Counted from the stretch's first letter, positions 44,930-58,267 are shown. The stretch: DNA of 64,000 bases from Cymodocea nodosa (GCA_036874045.1 JAZBRI010000011.1:7755001-7819000); one strand, 5' to 3'. Notes: generated from the letters alone by a model not told the origin. Numbers and translations: made by a program.

Positions 44930-45720
44930 TCTTAGGGCCCTGATGATGTTAAGTAGGCAATCCAGAACAGCTGTCCAGCTGAAGCCCCCGTTTCTCCTTG
45001 ACGACTCCGTCGAGATCTCCCTTTTTCGACCCCTTAAAAGTTCTGCCAGCAGCCAAGAAGTTAAAATCTACCACCAACCCAGTTCAGATCCAATCTTCCA
45101 CAGCTTGTGGTGGCCAATAGCACTACACTCCTGCCATCATATCGAAATCATAAATAAGCAAATATGCCGTACCCATTTATTCCCGTCCACGTAAAACGCC
45201 GGAAAGATGGTAAATTTGCGACAGAAGTACACCTACTCGGCGGTTCCATCAGCATGGACCACAAGGCTATCTCCTTTTCCCCCCATTCCCAATGACCTCT
45301 CAAACCCACTCATTGCTGTAAATACCAAGGTGTCAACTTTTTCGACACTGAGAAACAGACAAACAAGCAGAAAACCAGCGGTTAAAAAGAGGAGGTGAAA
45401 TTGAAGACGAACTGAAAAGATCCAACCAATTCGCCCGACTTGCAACCCCAAACAGCAGCTTACCAACGAAGTTGCTTTTCTGCAAATCTCGCACGGAGGG
45501 ATGGCAACACCTCCCTCAGGGAGATTGAAGAAAATGACGAGAACCGGAGAGCTTGGAGTCAAAGAGGACAATGATAAGTTGCCCACGTTGAACACATTTC
45601 AGAAAACAACAGCAACGATGGCGAAAAGAAAGCTTTCATCGCAACGTTTGGAGAAAGGGAACAATTGGGGGAGGAAAACCCTAGGACCTCTCTCTCTCCT
45701 ATTCTGCTGATTTTGTGATT
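44930..45720 (-). promoter_or_regulatory. PP2C 5' leader with upstream ORFs
   Basis: GC-richer than its surroundings. Near 45672-45700 the minus strand has a GA-rich run and CCTAGGGTTTTCC, common at plant transcription starts. An upstream ATG at 45639 opens a 26-codon ORF that ends at 45559, and further upstream ATGs follow. A GTAAGC donor-like site near 45460 and a pyrimidine-rich CTGTTTCTCAG near 45345 could mark a leader intron. The leader extent is inferred, since no transcript is available. Confidence 0.5.
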
Positions 45721-46540
45721 TATCCAATAGTGATAAATTTTTGTTATTTTATTTTAGATATTTTTGGAAAAGGAGTTTCCAACCACCGGCAGAGCCGGAC
45801 AGACTGGTTGGATAAACACAAGGTATAGGCTTGGTTTTTCTATTCTTGTCTTAATTGTTTTCTATCTGAAATATTAATTTTTAGTATTCAACCAGCAAGT
45901 ACATGATAATGAAATGTTTTTTCATGAAATGCCTCCCAATGTCAACTTTTTTGGATTTTCACCTTCTGTCTGCGGCGTGGTAACTCGTTCTTTTGCTTTT
46001 AGTCATGTTTCATGTTACAATATTCTTTACTCTTTAAGATTTGATATTCTCAATTATAATCATGAATAATATTGTCTCTCATCATAATTGAACCTAAGGA
46101 GAGATTTGTGTAATAAGAATCTGACAGAAAGAAATTTATTTTCTGTTTGATTTTGATTGAAACCTATTTGTGTATAGATAGAATTTATTTTTAGATAAAA
46201 ATAAATTTTGTCTCTAATTGAACTTCAAGAAAAAAAAATTTTGAGTTTAAAATCCTTTGAAATTCAAACATGTATTAATGATTTTAACTAAAATCTTATT
46301 TTGTTATATTGATATGATGATTCTATTTTACAATTTCAATTAAGATCTTCTACTTTTGAATTTTTTGATCTCAAGAATAATCATGAAACACATGATGTAA
46401 ATATATACTTATATTTTTGCATATATTAACTTTTGATAAATAATAATACTTAATTAATCGATAAATAATATATAAAGATCTAATTTTATAACATGTTAAT
46501 TGATTAATGTAAATAATCAATTCATTGATTAATTATATTT
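45721..46540. other. Promoter side and intergenic DNA of PP2C
   Basis: AT-rich, with no coding signal. Upstream of the probable PP2C start the minus strand has CTATTGG (a CCAAT-type box on the opposite strand) and AT-rich stretches but no canonical TATA box. It ends at the Copia LTR at 46541. Confidence 0.5.
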
Positions 46541-47581
46541 TGTTAGGAAAGGTTTATACCTAAGAGAGGAGGTGAATCAAGTCTATTGCAATTTTTGTAG
46601 TATTTTTTGTCTCTTTTTAAATCTAGGTAATACAAAAATAAAATAGATATTAAAACACATAGACAATTTATAGTGATTTCCTCAACTTAGATACGTTCAC
46701 TCTTTGAATCTTTACTCAAGAATTCACTATCCTCAAGAGTTTTTAATTCACTTAAAACTCAGTGTCTTTAGCTTTATTCAAAGCTAAATCAACTTAACAA
46801 TGCATTGATCCTTCGTCTAGCTCTTCTTCTAGCTATTCGAACCCTCGTAAAATTACCATGTTAACTATACTAGCTTTCGTATAATTATTTGTACAACTTT
46901 ACGCATTCCTGTAAAATTCCCCTAAAACTCTTCTAAAAGAACACCTTTCAGAGTTTTTCTACAACATCCCTTGTGGATAAGTTTTCTTTTCTAATTAAAT
47001 GATGTAATGGAAAAAGAAATTAATCATGAAAGCATAAACATAATAAAACTTTCCTCTTGTAGATATGGCAACACTTAAATCTTTAAGTAATAATTTTGTT
47101 ATCGTGAAGTTCCTTCTGATGACTTTCAGCTTTCATTCTTCATGTATAAGTCTTCTTAGAATTTTCTCTTTGGAGTTTTTGTCGAAAGGGAACTCTCTCT
47201 CCAAACATTGATTTTACTCAATTTATATTACATTGAGAAAATATAACTATCTACACATGATCCAACAACATGCTCTTTCTATTTCAGATTTCCTACAATC
47301 ACTCATTATATGATCGTTTAGAAATTGCTAGTTCATGAAGTTATCGAAACTCAACAAACTTATTCTGTGGACTTAACTGAACTCATCAAACCTACTTCGT
47401 GGAGTTAACTTTACTCAATGAACTTACTTCATGGACTTAATTGTAACTCAACAAACTTACTTCGTGGACTTAACTTTACTCAACAAAGTTACTTTGTGGA
47501 CTTAACTTTACTCAACAGACTTACTTCATGGACTTAACTTTACTCAATTGATCTGTTTAGTTTAAGATTTTTTCTAAACCA
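46541..47581 (-). repeat. Copia LTR next to Athila copy B
   Basis: The minus-strand end reads CCTTTCCTAACA (plus TGTTAGGAAAGG), preceded by TTCACCTCCTCTCTTAGG, the Sirevirus-type LTR tail. The U3 side (47340-47560) is an array of ACTTAACTTTACTCAACAGA motifs. The start is set near 47581 where the Athila LTR begins. No target duplication seen. Confidence 0.65.
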
Positions 47582-49567
47582 TGATTGATTGTGAAAAGTT
47601 AAATTAGAAAACCTATATTGTTCAATCAGATCTTGTATATTGTATATATTAATGAATTCTTTTGAGGTAACAAACAACTTTTCACAAAAATTAGATATTA
47701 AGTCCAATTTGTATTTTTAACTGTAAGTGCATAGTGTATATTGTATTTATGTACAAGTACAAGTTGATCCCATAGAAATTGAGTAAGAATTGTGTACTAT
47801 TTTAATTTTTATGTCAAAGTTTATATATGTTCAATTAAGCACTTCGTTAAATGACTATTAACTCAACAGACTTAGTTCGTAGAGTTACAGCTAACTCAAC
47901 GAACTAACCTCATGGACTTAAATTAACTCCACAAACCTACTTTTCTAGTTAATTGCTGCTATTCACAAAGGAATTCAGCCATCCATTAGGCAATTCTACA
48001 GAATGTAAATAATATTAATTAAGCTTTTTAATGTTAGTTAATTCGAGATTTGTCATTAATCAACACTAACATTCAGATATTTCGAACAGTAACCATTATG
48101 AATCAATTTTAGTAATCTATAAAATTACTTTCTATTTTCTGAATCAACTAAACATAAAACATTCATAATACTAACAATGATAACATTAATCATGATACAA
48201 AACAAATAATACAACACATTAACACTAAATGTAAATACAGATAATTAGTTTTTTGGTATTTTTGTTTTGATATGTTCCTGAAGATGAACGAAAGGTGAAA
48301 TGTAAAAATCTCTATTGATAGTAAGAACTTCTGTCACTACATGTGACATGATTATATCATTGAAAATTTAATCACTTACAAGCTTGCCTCATCTCCTTAC
48401 AGAATCGTGAACCAAAACTTGTAAATTGATCTCCTCTTCAATATATTGGCATCAACTTGAAACCAATGCTAGAAGTTTTACGATCTCTTGAGATATGAGT
48501 TGGTGCTTGGGGAAAATGGTTTCCCTACTTGCGACACGATCACTCCTCACAGTGGTTGTTAGTCACCGTGTTTGGCTTGGAATCAACCTAACATCCGGAA
48601 AGTATCCACATAGACCTTCGATGGTTGGTATTTTTGGTGGTGTTGTGGAGCTTTAGGGAACTTCCGAGGTTTTTTATAGTTAGCACGGTCCTCCACCTTC
48701 ACACACACTTTTCTTCATTTTTCTCCTCTTCTTTTATATTTCTTTCAATAGTAACTGCTTCTACCTAAATGATCGGTTGGATTTCCTTCATTCGTATCAA
48801 CGATGGTGATTTCTTCTTCATTCCATAAGTTAATTCCTATGTGATAGGTGCAATCGTGATTTTCCTTCATATTTCCTGTTTCTACAACTACTATAGTGGT
48901 ATGTTAGAAAATAAGTGGTTTGTGAAGTTAGTGTAACTCAATAGACTTACTTTGTTGACTTAACTATAAAACACGTGCAATAAAGGAATAACTTATAAGC
49001 TTATAACACTAACACAATGTATTACCTTAATGTATATTCAAGTAACTCAATACATATAGTTATGCTAATTTAACGAATTAAACATGTGCAACTCATGTGA
49101 CATAATAAAACATTTCAATTTACACGTGTGTAATTCTACTTTACGAATAAAAAGGATATTTCATATACTTACAACTATAAGTATTTGAAACTTACATGCC
49201 TTTCAGATAGTTAGTACCTAACTTATCGAAAATCCACTTAAGTTATATATTAAGGTTACAACACATGTCCTACATGAAATAATAAAGTATTTTTTAAGCA
49301 TTCAAAACATAATTGTCTAGTACATGAAATGTAACTCTCCAAAATAATATACATTTTAGATACGTAAGAATTGCAAAGTCTATAACTCACCGACAATACA
49401 AAAATATACTTAATTAACACTAATTCCTTGAAATTATGTAGATTCTTTCATTAAAGTATATAATAGTGTAATTATAATATAATGGCTTAATTCTTATATA
49501 ATAAGCTAAAATAATGCAATTAACCATTATTTAACAGTTAAAATTATGCATTTTTTCATTCTAAACA
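47582..49567 (-). repeat. Athila copy B 3' LTR
   Basis: 1,986 bp. The start at 49567 (CATTCTAAACA on the plus strand) is preceded by a polypurine tract; the end is near 47582 (drifted TGTTTGGGTGTG). The R/U5 block is at 48360-48690 and a TATA box on the minus strand at 48731-48738. Confidence 0.85.
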
Positions 49568-49584
49568 CTTCCCCCATACTTAAC
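49568..49584 (-). other. Polypurine tract of Athila copy B
   Basis: The minus strand reads GTTAAGTATGGGGGAAG immediately before the LTR start, the expected primer for plus-strand DNA synthesis. Confidence 0.75.
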
Positions 49585-51493
49585 TTTTGCTAGTCCCTTA
49601 GCAAACTACTAAAATCTAACTAATTGGTCTTTCTAAAGTGCTAGAACTATTTCTTTCTTCATAAATCAGTAATCCTTATGAAAATTTTTCTTTTCATTTT
49701 ATATCTTTAGAATGCAAATATTAGATTGATATTAAGATATTTTGAATAATTCAGTAATCTAATTTAACATTGTTTTCTCCTCTTCAACCTGTAAATATAT
49801 TTAAAACATATGTAAATTACATACAAAATATACTAGCATCACATAGGTGGTAGTTATACTATCAATTTTTTCTTTTCAAACATCTGTTATCTTGAATTTT
49901 CCAATATGATTTCTAGAATAAATTTCAACTACATACGAATCAAAACACAATTAAACTCAATATAATTAAAACAAGAAGAATAATGAATTGTATCTCAAAT
50001 AAACAACTTCAAAAGTCTAATTCTAGATTCATACTTCAGTAATCATAGATAATGGAGAATATACTCGATTAAAAAGATATTTGTATCTTCACAAAACACT
50101 TTTATCTTTTTAGAATAATATATGCATATTTTTACTTTAAAAGTTAATTTAAAAAGTTTAAATCATACAAGAGCTTTCTAGTGTACCTATGTATTGAGCT
50201 TTCAATCAGCAATCCTAGATTTGATCAAGATCTTAAGTTGCTAGATTTAAAGAGTCCTTTCTCAGGTCAAGAATCCTTACATACCTATCTACTCAAGTAC
50301 AAAAGACTTGTAATCAAACAAATCAATAAATTCTCAAAGTTTTTCTCTTTTTTTCCTCGTTTTTTCTTTTTCAACACAGTATATATATGTATTTCATTAA
50401 TACAAATGCAATAAAACACAAATCACATATAATCCTACTTCTATAATTTACTGAAAATATGAATCCATATTAATAAGCTTATACTTTTTCTATAATTTAA
50501 TAAGATTTACACATAAATCATTTTACAAGTTTAATCAATCAAATTAAATGTATCCTTGATCATATATATTTCATTTAATTCAAAAATCAATATTTCAGCT
50601 CTTTTAGGATTCCAGATCATTTCTTGAGTTTTAGTTAAGCATTCTGATTTCTTAAAATCATGAAACTATTAAACTCATAAAATTCAACAAAAACATAAGA
50701 TACTATATCTAGATTTGTATTAATAGTAAAATTTTGTAGCATCTTATATAATATTCTAAATATAACATTTAGGTAGTCACAATTCTCAAAAAAAAAAAAA
50801 AATTTACAATTTTAGCTATCAGAAGATTTCAAATAATTTTTAGATAGTTATAGGAAATTTTGAAAAGTTATAGTAAAATTCATAAAAGATTTTTAGTTTC
50901 CACAGAAAATTGCAGCACGATCCTAATTTCTCTATTTAACAAGATTACTTGGATTTTAATTTAATTACCTCCCTCCATACCTACATTTTGCATTGTCCTC
51001 AATGTAAAAGATTTTACAGTAAATACAATAAATGTTAGCAGGCATGAATATTGTTTCATTGACTTAGCACCTAACTCAATGAACTTAATTCATTGAGTTA
51101 ATGAATAACTCCATGAACTATTTTTGAATGTAAATTCAGGATAAGTAATCAATTACATACCTTGTTCTTTTGTATCTCCTTCAATATCTTCTAACGTTTA
51201 ATTTTGAAAAACTTTTCATTCACAAATAAAAGTAAAATATATAACAAAATAACAACTAACAATATAACATAAATTGTTAAATCAATGCCTTGTGTGGAAC
51301 CTAGGCTCCTATGCCTTTGGTGACTCACAAGCAAGCTAGTTGGTTTCTCAAAACAAATACCAACAAACTAGATTGATATTTTATTTTTATTTTTTCTTTT
51401 TCTTGTAAAATAAATAAAATAAAAACTAAAAGTTTTTTAAAAAAAATAAATAAATGTAGAATACACACAACATTAAAAATACAAAATCACAAT
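49585..51493 (-). other. 3' untranslated region of Athila copy B
   Basis: No coding signal. Matches 18024-19215 of copy A through about 50270, then has about 700 bp with no counterpart in A. Contains the hairpin and G-rich tract (about 50970-51017, minus strand) and a small CGTTGAGTTA-type motif group (51055-51125). Confidence 0.65.
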
Positions 51494-51629
51494 TTAAGAA
51501 CATGACTGAAAAGTAATGACAAATGGAATAAACATGTCAGTCCAAGCAAAACCTTTAGGCATAATTCTTCTTGCTATTAATTCTGTTTTAATGTAGTCTG
51601 CTTTACTTTTTAACTTGTAAACTTGCAAT

Positions 51630-53077
51630 TGTTAGGACCCTAGTATTTTGATAATGCAAAAACCTATGTGAGGAAACATATTGTATTTCACAATTAAGAC
51701 AGTGCAGCAAAAGATCGGAAGACAGATAAACAAATACAAGTAGTTTAGAAATTATTACTATAAAGCTACAAGAAAATCGGATAGTTACCAAGCCAAGTAT
51801 TTGGAAGAAATTTAATTTTTGGTAAGTTACAGGCTTAAGTATCCGAAGAGTAAAGCAATAGAAATATCGTCGGATAGTTAGAAGAATAACTATCCAAAAT
51901 TACAAAGCCTTCGGAGAGTTAAATGATCGAATAGTTAAGAAAGTTGGTTGAATGATCGGAGAGTTAATGAGTTAACTATCCGAAAGCTCAAGGAATATTG
52001 GAAAGTTAGAAAAGCTAACTATTTGAAACTTAAGTCATTCAAGTACCTACATGTAGAAATCCAGAACAGAAGCTTAAAAGAGTTTTCGATGAGTTAGAAA
52101 GCTAACTATTCGAAAAACAAGAATTTTCGGAAGATTACAGACTTATCTATTTAAAAACTTAAGTTATTCTTTTATGCACGTGGTGAAATAAGAAAGCAGT
52201 CGGAAACTTAAAGAAGAATTTCGGAGGGTTACTATAGCTAACTATCCGATAGTCGAAGGACAGTTCGGTAAGTTATAGTTACAAGTATCCGATCGAGTGA
52301 CAACTCATTGTACAATCTGAAATCCTACATGGCAGAAAGAATTAAGTGATTTTTCAGTGAGTTACAAACATCCTTCGGAAAGTTACACAGTTAACTATCT
52401 GAAAGTTTGAGAAAATCGGAAGGGTATCTTGAAATACCTCCCTAAATGGTAACTTACCATATTTAGGTTTGATTTCTTAGCAAGTACAGCAAAATACATT
52501 TGTTGGAAGAAAAATATGATCGTTATACCTTTTGGTATAAATATGAGAAATGAAGAGAAGATCAAACAGAGATAACGATTATACAATATACTATGAGCTA
52601 CACAAAATTCCAGATACAATCTCAAGTCTGCAACATTCAAGAATACTCTTAAAGATTCACTACAGCAGAAAAGCTCCCTGTGCTAAAACTCTAATAGAAA
52701 AGTTTAAAGCTATTGGTTCATGAGTTTCAACCTGAAAACTCATTGTTGGTTGAGAGCTTCAACCTGAAAGCTCGAAGAAAGGTTAGTTATTGAGCTTAGA
52801 CCTGAAAGCTCTATGTATTGGTTCTTGCTTTAACTTGAAAGCAAGTGTTGTAAGTACTTGTCTACTTAGTGAAGCCCAAGTTATCTTGGGGGTGGACTAG
52901 CCGAGTTGGTGAACCACCTAAAAATTTGTTGTGTGTTATTTTCTTCTTACTGTTTTGCATCCATTTAATTTATTTCAACTCACTGTTTAATAAAATCAAT
53001 CGATTCTAAATTAAAAGAAGTAAAATTTACACACCTTCACCATTCACCCCCCTTTAGTGAGCTTATCGATCCTAACA
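51630..53077 (+). repeat. Sirevirus-like Copia solo LTR in the F-box gene
   Basis: 1,448 bp, TGTTAGGACCC to GATCCTAACA, with perfect duplication GCAAT at 51625-51629 and 53078-53082. U3 is a dense array of CGGATAGTTA / AACTATCCGAAA motifs (51780-52400). The TATACC..GGTATA palindrome is at 52523-52538. C-rich tail CATTCACCCCCC. Confidence 0.95.
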
Positions 53078-53368
53078 GCAATATATTATCAATACTAAAT
53101 ACAAGTGTATTACCATTAATGAATTGAAATATAGAAAGGGATCATTTTCTGTTCCAATATAATGCAGTTGTTTCTATTTTTACATATATTTCAATATATT
53201 CCTCTTCCCATTTCCATTCATTCAGATCTTTCATAATTCATATTTGAAATTTCATTAGTTCATCCCACTATCTTACTAAACATAGTGTAGGATCATCATA
53301 TTCATTATACCATACTCCTAATTGAATTTTTTCATGTTCTGTAGATGGTGGTTCAACTATATCATTAG

Positions 53369-53741
53369 TGTGATGCGTGTGTCTTCCATCAAGTATATGT
53401 ATGTGTCATTGAATATGGTTGTATTTCTTTGATAATTTGTACAAGGGCAAACTTGTCTTTTAGGTATCACCAACCGTTGCCCCTATATATGTAAGGGGTC
53501 ATCTATGTCCAAGAGATGTCATGCCAAACCATCCCTTGATTTTGTTCTCCCCCTTCTTTGTACCAGCAACCATACAGCAAGGAATCACGATAGATTGATC
53601 ACCCGTGGACGTACCCGTGTTGGGGAACCACGTAAATTTGTTGTTCTTCGAATTCTCTACTCGTAATCCTCTCTTCCACGCAGATCTCTTCTCCACACCA
53701 CCCCTAGATGCTCCACGTTTGTTTGATCTTTCCGCACAACA
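53369..53741 (+). repeat. Tork Copia 5' LTR
   Basis: 373 bp, TGTGATG to CGCACAACA, with a TATATAT box at 53484-53490. The start of the primer site follows two bases later. Confidence 0.92.
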
Positions 53742-53743
53742 AC

Positions 53744-53756
53744 TGGTATCAGAGCC
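53744..53756 (+). other. Primer-binding site, initiator Met tRNA
   Basis: TGGTATCAGAGCC is an exact match to the plant initiator-Met tRNA complement. Confidence 0.93.
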
Positions 53757-54295
53757 AGGTTGGACATCTCTGGGTTTGCATCTGAAGTTTCAAAGAGTTT
53801 CATCAAGGTTCAAGCCATTTCCGCAAGGGATCTCTCCATTGTTGTAACTACCGTCATCGTCGGCGCCAATCTACACACTCCGACGCCAAGTCGTGCGCCT
53901 TCCTCGTCCATGCTCCATTGCATCTCAAATTTTGAGGAAGTGTAGTAAGCTTCCTGAACTTCCTTCCTTTAAAATTTTGTGGTCAGAAGTTTCGTATTCA
54001 GAGAGATACAGTAGGAAGCGTCTGGCTAGGGCACAATAGTTTTCTAGACGAGTGACTCTTTGATTGTCGGATTTTGGGCATTTTGTGATTGTGGTTTTGT
54101 GCGAGTATTTGCTACTATTTTGTGCTAAGTAGTGTGTTTGGCTTGTGGCTGATTGCATTTCATTGAAATCAGTAGTTTCAATAGCATATTATTGTTGAGA
54201 TATTGCTTGCTATTGTGTACCTTGCCGTAGAATTGTGTTTGTTGAAATCACATTGTATCTCGTGTGTATTGCTGGTTGTTTGTTGTTTTGAAAAC

Positions 54296-55190
54296 ATGAA
54301 TACTTCGGGGTTGAAGATAGAAAAGTTGGATGGTAAGAATAACTTCAGCTTATGGCAAATTAAGATGAAATCACTTCTAAAGCAACAAGGTATTTGGGCT
54401 CCTTTAAATAAGAAAACTACTCTGAACAGAAATTCACTAGAGTTTGAATTGCAGGAGGAGAAAGCTCACTCCACCATCTTGTTGTGTTTGTCTGATGAAG
54501 TTATAATAGAAGTTGCTGATGAATCTACCTCGTTAGGTCTTTGGCAAAAACTTGAGTCATTGTATATGACTAAGTCTTTAACAAACAAATTGTTGTTAAA
54601 GTAGAGATTGTTCTCATTAAAGATGATAGAAGGTGTACCTCTTAAGCAGCATTTAGATCAGCTAAATGCTATTCTGATGGAACTCAAGAATATTGGAGTA
54701 ATCATACAAGATGAAGATGCAACTCTTATCTTGCTTTGTTCACTCCCATTGGGTTATGAAAACTTTGTTCAGTCTTGTGTAGTTGGAAGAGATTTAATTA
54801 CACTGGAAGAAGTGAGGTCCAGCCTTCATTCCAAGGAGCTCAGGCACATAGTGCATGGTAGAAATGAGGCAAGTGGTGTTGGCCTCTTAGCTTAGCAGCA
54901 AGAAAATAGGGGAAGAAGCCAGAGACAAGGTGGAGGAAAGAATAGAAGCAGAAGCAAGTCGAAGGGCAAGTACTCTAGGGATACTTGCCATTACTGTAAG
55001 GAGAAATGACATTGGAAATCACATTGTCCCAAGCTTATGAACAAAGGAAAGGCTATTGTGGTAGAAACCAGTTCTACGTCAGGTGATGACTTTTCTCTTA
55101 CAATTTGTTGCAGTGCCTATTCTGATGATCAATGGATTATAGACTCAGGAGCTTCACATCATATGACTCCTACTAAGGAGTATTTTGACA
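54296..55190 (+). pseudogene. Tork gag and protease relic
   Basis: Gag start MNTSGLKIEKLDGKNNFSLW, then UBN2 blocks (LGLWQKLESLYMTKSLTNKLLLK, LDQLNAILMELKNIGV, LLCSLPLGYENFV), a basic stretch, a zinc-knuckle region (about 54990) and the protease entry WIIDSGASHHMTP (about 55136). Fossil. Confidence 0.88.
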
Positions 55191-55201
55191 CCTACGAGTA
55201 G

Positions 55202-56351
55202 GTGGAGGGTGGTCAAGTGACTTTGGCCAATGATGATGTGTGTTCTAGAGTTGGTGTGGGCACTATAAAATTTAAATTGCATGATGGCACAGTTAGAATT
55301 TTGGAGGACATTTGGCACGTCCCAAAGCTTGGAAAAAGTCTGATCTCACTGATAGCCCTTGATGCTAAGGGTTATAGATATACAGGTGGTGAGGGGAAGA
55401 TCAACATACTGAAAGGCTCGTTAGTTGTTATGAAGGGAACCAAATCTGGTCCCTTATACATTTTGCAGGGCACTCCAATTGTTGGCGCAGCTACATTAAC
55501 TATATTTGGTCAGTAGGATTTTTCTATCATGTGGTACTCAAGGATGGGTCATTTGGGGCAAGTTTGATGGGCACAAGGTTGCTTGTATTGACATGTGCAA
55601 ACATTATGTCTTTGGCAAACAGAAAAGAGTGTCATTTGCATGCAGTCAGCATAGCTCCAAGGGAGTTCTTGATTATATTAATGCTGATTGTTGGGGGCCT
55701 TCACGTCAGCCTTCTATTGCAGGTTCTAGATATTTTCTTTCTATCATTGACTGTCATTCAAGGATGAACTGAGTTTTCTTTTTGACATACAAAAGTGAAG
55801 ATTTTTCTTGCTTCAAGCATTGGAAGAAGCAGGTAGAAAACCAAACAGACAGAAAGGTAAAATATCTTAGAACTGATAATGGTCTTGAGTTTTGTTCTCA
55901 AGAATTTGATAACTTTTGTAAAGATGAAGGCATTACACGACATAACACTGTTAGGTATACCCCTCAGCAAAATGGAGTGGCTGAAAGATTGAACAGAACA
56001 CTCCTAGAAAAGGCACGTTGTATGCTGTCTCATGCAAGTTTGAGCAAGTAGTTTTGGGCAGAGGCTGTTAACACAGCTTCCTATTTGGTGAACAGGTCCC
56101 CTTCTAGTGCCTTAGATGGGAAGATACCTCTTGAGGTATGGTTGAAAAGATTTGCTAGTTATTCAAAGCTCAGAATTTTTGGGTGTCCAGCTTACTATCA
56201 TGTGAACAATGGTAAGCTAGAACCACGTGCTAAGAAAGGCATATTTGTGGGCTATGGTGTTGGTGTAAAGGGATACAGGATATATGATATTGAGTCTCAC
56301 AAAGTAATATATAGCCGTGATGTTACTTTTGATGAGAATTTTCTTTTATAG
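55202..56351 (+). pseudogene. Tork integrase relic
   Basis: Gag-pre-integrase block (VPKLGKSLISLIALDAKGY), then integrase core sequence (YINADCWGPSRQPS, RYFLSIIDCHSR, RTDNGLEFCSQEFDNFC, RHNTVRYTPQQNGVAERLNRTLLEKARCML) and the C-terminal GKIPLEVWLKR...RIFGCPAYYHV and KKGIFVGYGVGVKGYRIYD. Fossil. Confidence 0.9.
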
Positions 56352-56689
56352 GCAACAGATAAACTAGCAGGTGAAACACCAGAAATTGAGCACACCCTTC
56401 TTGAACAGATGGAGATAGATGACGCACAGCAGCCGCCTATCACTGATCAAGTTAAAATTAGAGAAATCTCATCTGAAACTCAGGAAAATGAAGTTGAGGA
56501 GTAAGAGGTAGAGCAACCACCACCAAGAACCATTGGCAAAGATCGTCCTAGAAGAGACGTTAGACCTCCGATTAGATATGGCTACGACAGTTTGGTTGCT
56601 TTTACCTTACAAGTAGTAGTTGAGGTGGAGGATTCTATTGATCCACCTACATATGAAGCTACAATGAAAGATTCAGAAGCTGGTCTTTG

Positions 56690-58199
56690 AATGTCTGCTA
56701 TGGAGGAGGAACTTCAATCTCTCCATAAGAACAAGACTTGGGAACTGGTGAAACGTCCAAAGAACACAAATATTGTTGGTTGCAAATGGGTCTATAAGAA
56801 GAATATTGGGACTCAAGGCAACGCAGGTGTGTAGCACAAGGCAAGATTAGTCGCCAAAGGTTATTCACAACGAGAAGGAGTTGACTTCAATGAGGTATTT
56901 GCTCCTGTTGTACGTCATACATCTATTAGAATTTTGTTATTCATTGCTGCAGCACAGAATTTAGAATTGGAACAACTAAATGTAAAGATGGCCTTCTTGC
57001 ATGGTGAGCTGGAAGAAAATATTTGGATGGAACAACCAACAGAGTTTGTGGTGAAAGGTAAATCTGATTGGGTGTGCAAATTAAATAAGTCCTTGTATGG
57101 ACTTAAACAGTCACCACGCCAATGGTACAAAAGGTTTGATGCCTTTATAGTTAAAGTTGGTTTTAGATGCAGCAACTATGATTCATGTGTATATGTTAAA
57201 ACTCTTGATAAAAGTACACATGTTTATTTGTTATTGTATGTTGATGATATTCTTATAGCTACGAAGAATATCGGAGTGATACAGGAGCTGAAGGACACAT
57301 TAAAATCAGAATTTGATATGAAGGATCTTGGTCCAGCTGGCAGAATTCTTGGAATAGAGATTAGGTGTGAAAGAAATTCTGGTAAGCTATTTTTGAATCA
57401 ATAGAAGTATATTGAGAAGATCCTTAGCAGATTTGGTATGGCTTCATGCAAAGCCATTAGCATGCCTTATGACAGAAATGTCAAATTGTCATCTACGATG
57501 TGTCCACAAACTGATTCTGAAAAGCTTGATATGCAATGAGTTCTTTATGCACAGGCAGTTGGAAGTCTTATGTATGCTATGGTATGCACTAGGCCTGATC
57601 TGGCATATTATTTGAGTGTTGTTAGTAGGTTCATATCCAATCTAGGTAGGGAACATTGGAAAGTAGTTAAAAGGATATTCAAATATTTGAAAGGAACTCT
57701 AGGTGTTGGCTTGATATATGTAGTAGATCAGGGTTGTATTATGACTCGTTATACAGACTTAGACTATGCAGGTGATGTTGACAGAAGGAGATCATTATCT
57801 AGTTATGTCTTTACATTTGTAGGTTCTATTGTGAGTTGGAAATCAACTCTTCAGCCTACGGTATCTCTGTCCACAACTGAGGCTGAATATGTGGCTATGA
57901 TAGAAGCTGCAAAGGAAGGAATTTGGTTGAAAGGCTTACTTGGAGACTTTGGTTGGCGCATTGATAAAGTTGATATCTTCTGTGATAGTCTTAGCACTAT
58001 TTGTCTCTCCAAAGATAATGTCTTTCATGATAGAACTAAACATATTGATGTTAAGTATCACTTCCTCAAGAATGAAGACAGGATAAAGATTATGAAGGTC
58101 AACACAAAGGACAATCTGGCTAATATGTTTACAAAGGGCGTTGTTGAAAGCAAGTTCAAGCATTGCTTGGACTTACTCAACGTCTATTGTTGCTGTTGA
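56690..58199 (+). pseudogene. Tork RT and RNase H relic
   Basis: RT: VVGCKWVYKKN-like region, LEQLNVKMAFLHGELEENIWMEQP, LNKSLYGLKQSPRQWYKRFD, LLLYVDDILIA and FDMKDLGPAGRILGIEI. RNase H: LSVVSRFISNLGREHWKVVKRIFKYLKGT, DRRRSLSSYVFTF, STTEAEYVAMIEAAKEGIWLKGLLGD, TKHIDVKYHFLKNE and NLANMFTKGV. Standard Copia order. Fossil. Confidence 0.92.
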
Positions 58200-58267
58200 C
58201 CCAAGTTGGGTCTTAGTGATCCATCACCTGTTTGTGGTGAAGATTGATGAAAGACAAAGTCGAGATT

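Noticed and set aside
45233-45595. A 120-residue hydrophobic ORF on the minus strand upstream of PP2C
   Set aside because: It lies in the probable PP2C 5' leader, overlaps splice-like sites and resembles no family; most likely leader sequence that is open by chance.
51780-52400. Many short repeats, considered as a CRISPR-like or satellite array
   Set aside because: Repeats are degenerate, irregularly spaced and in both orientations inside LTRs of a plant genome; no array structure.
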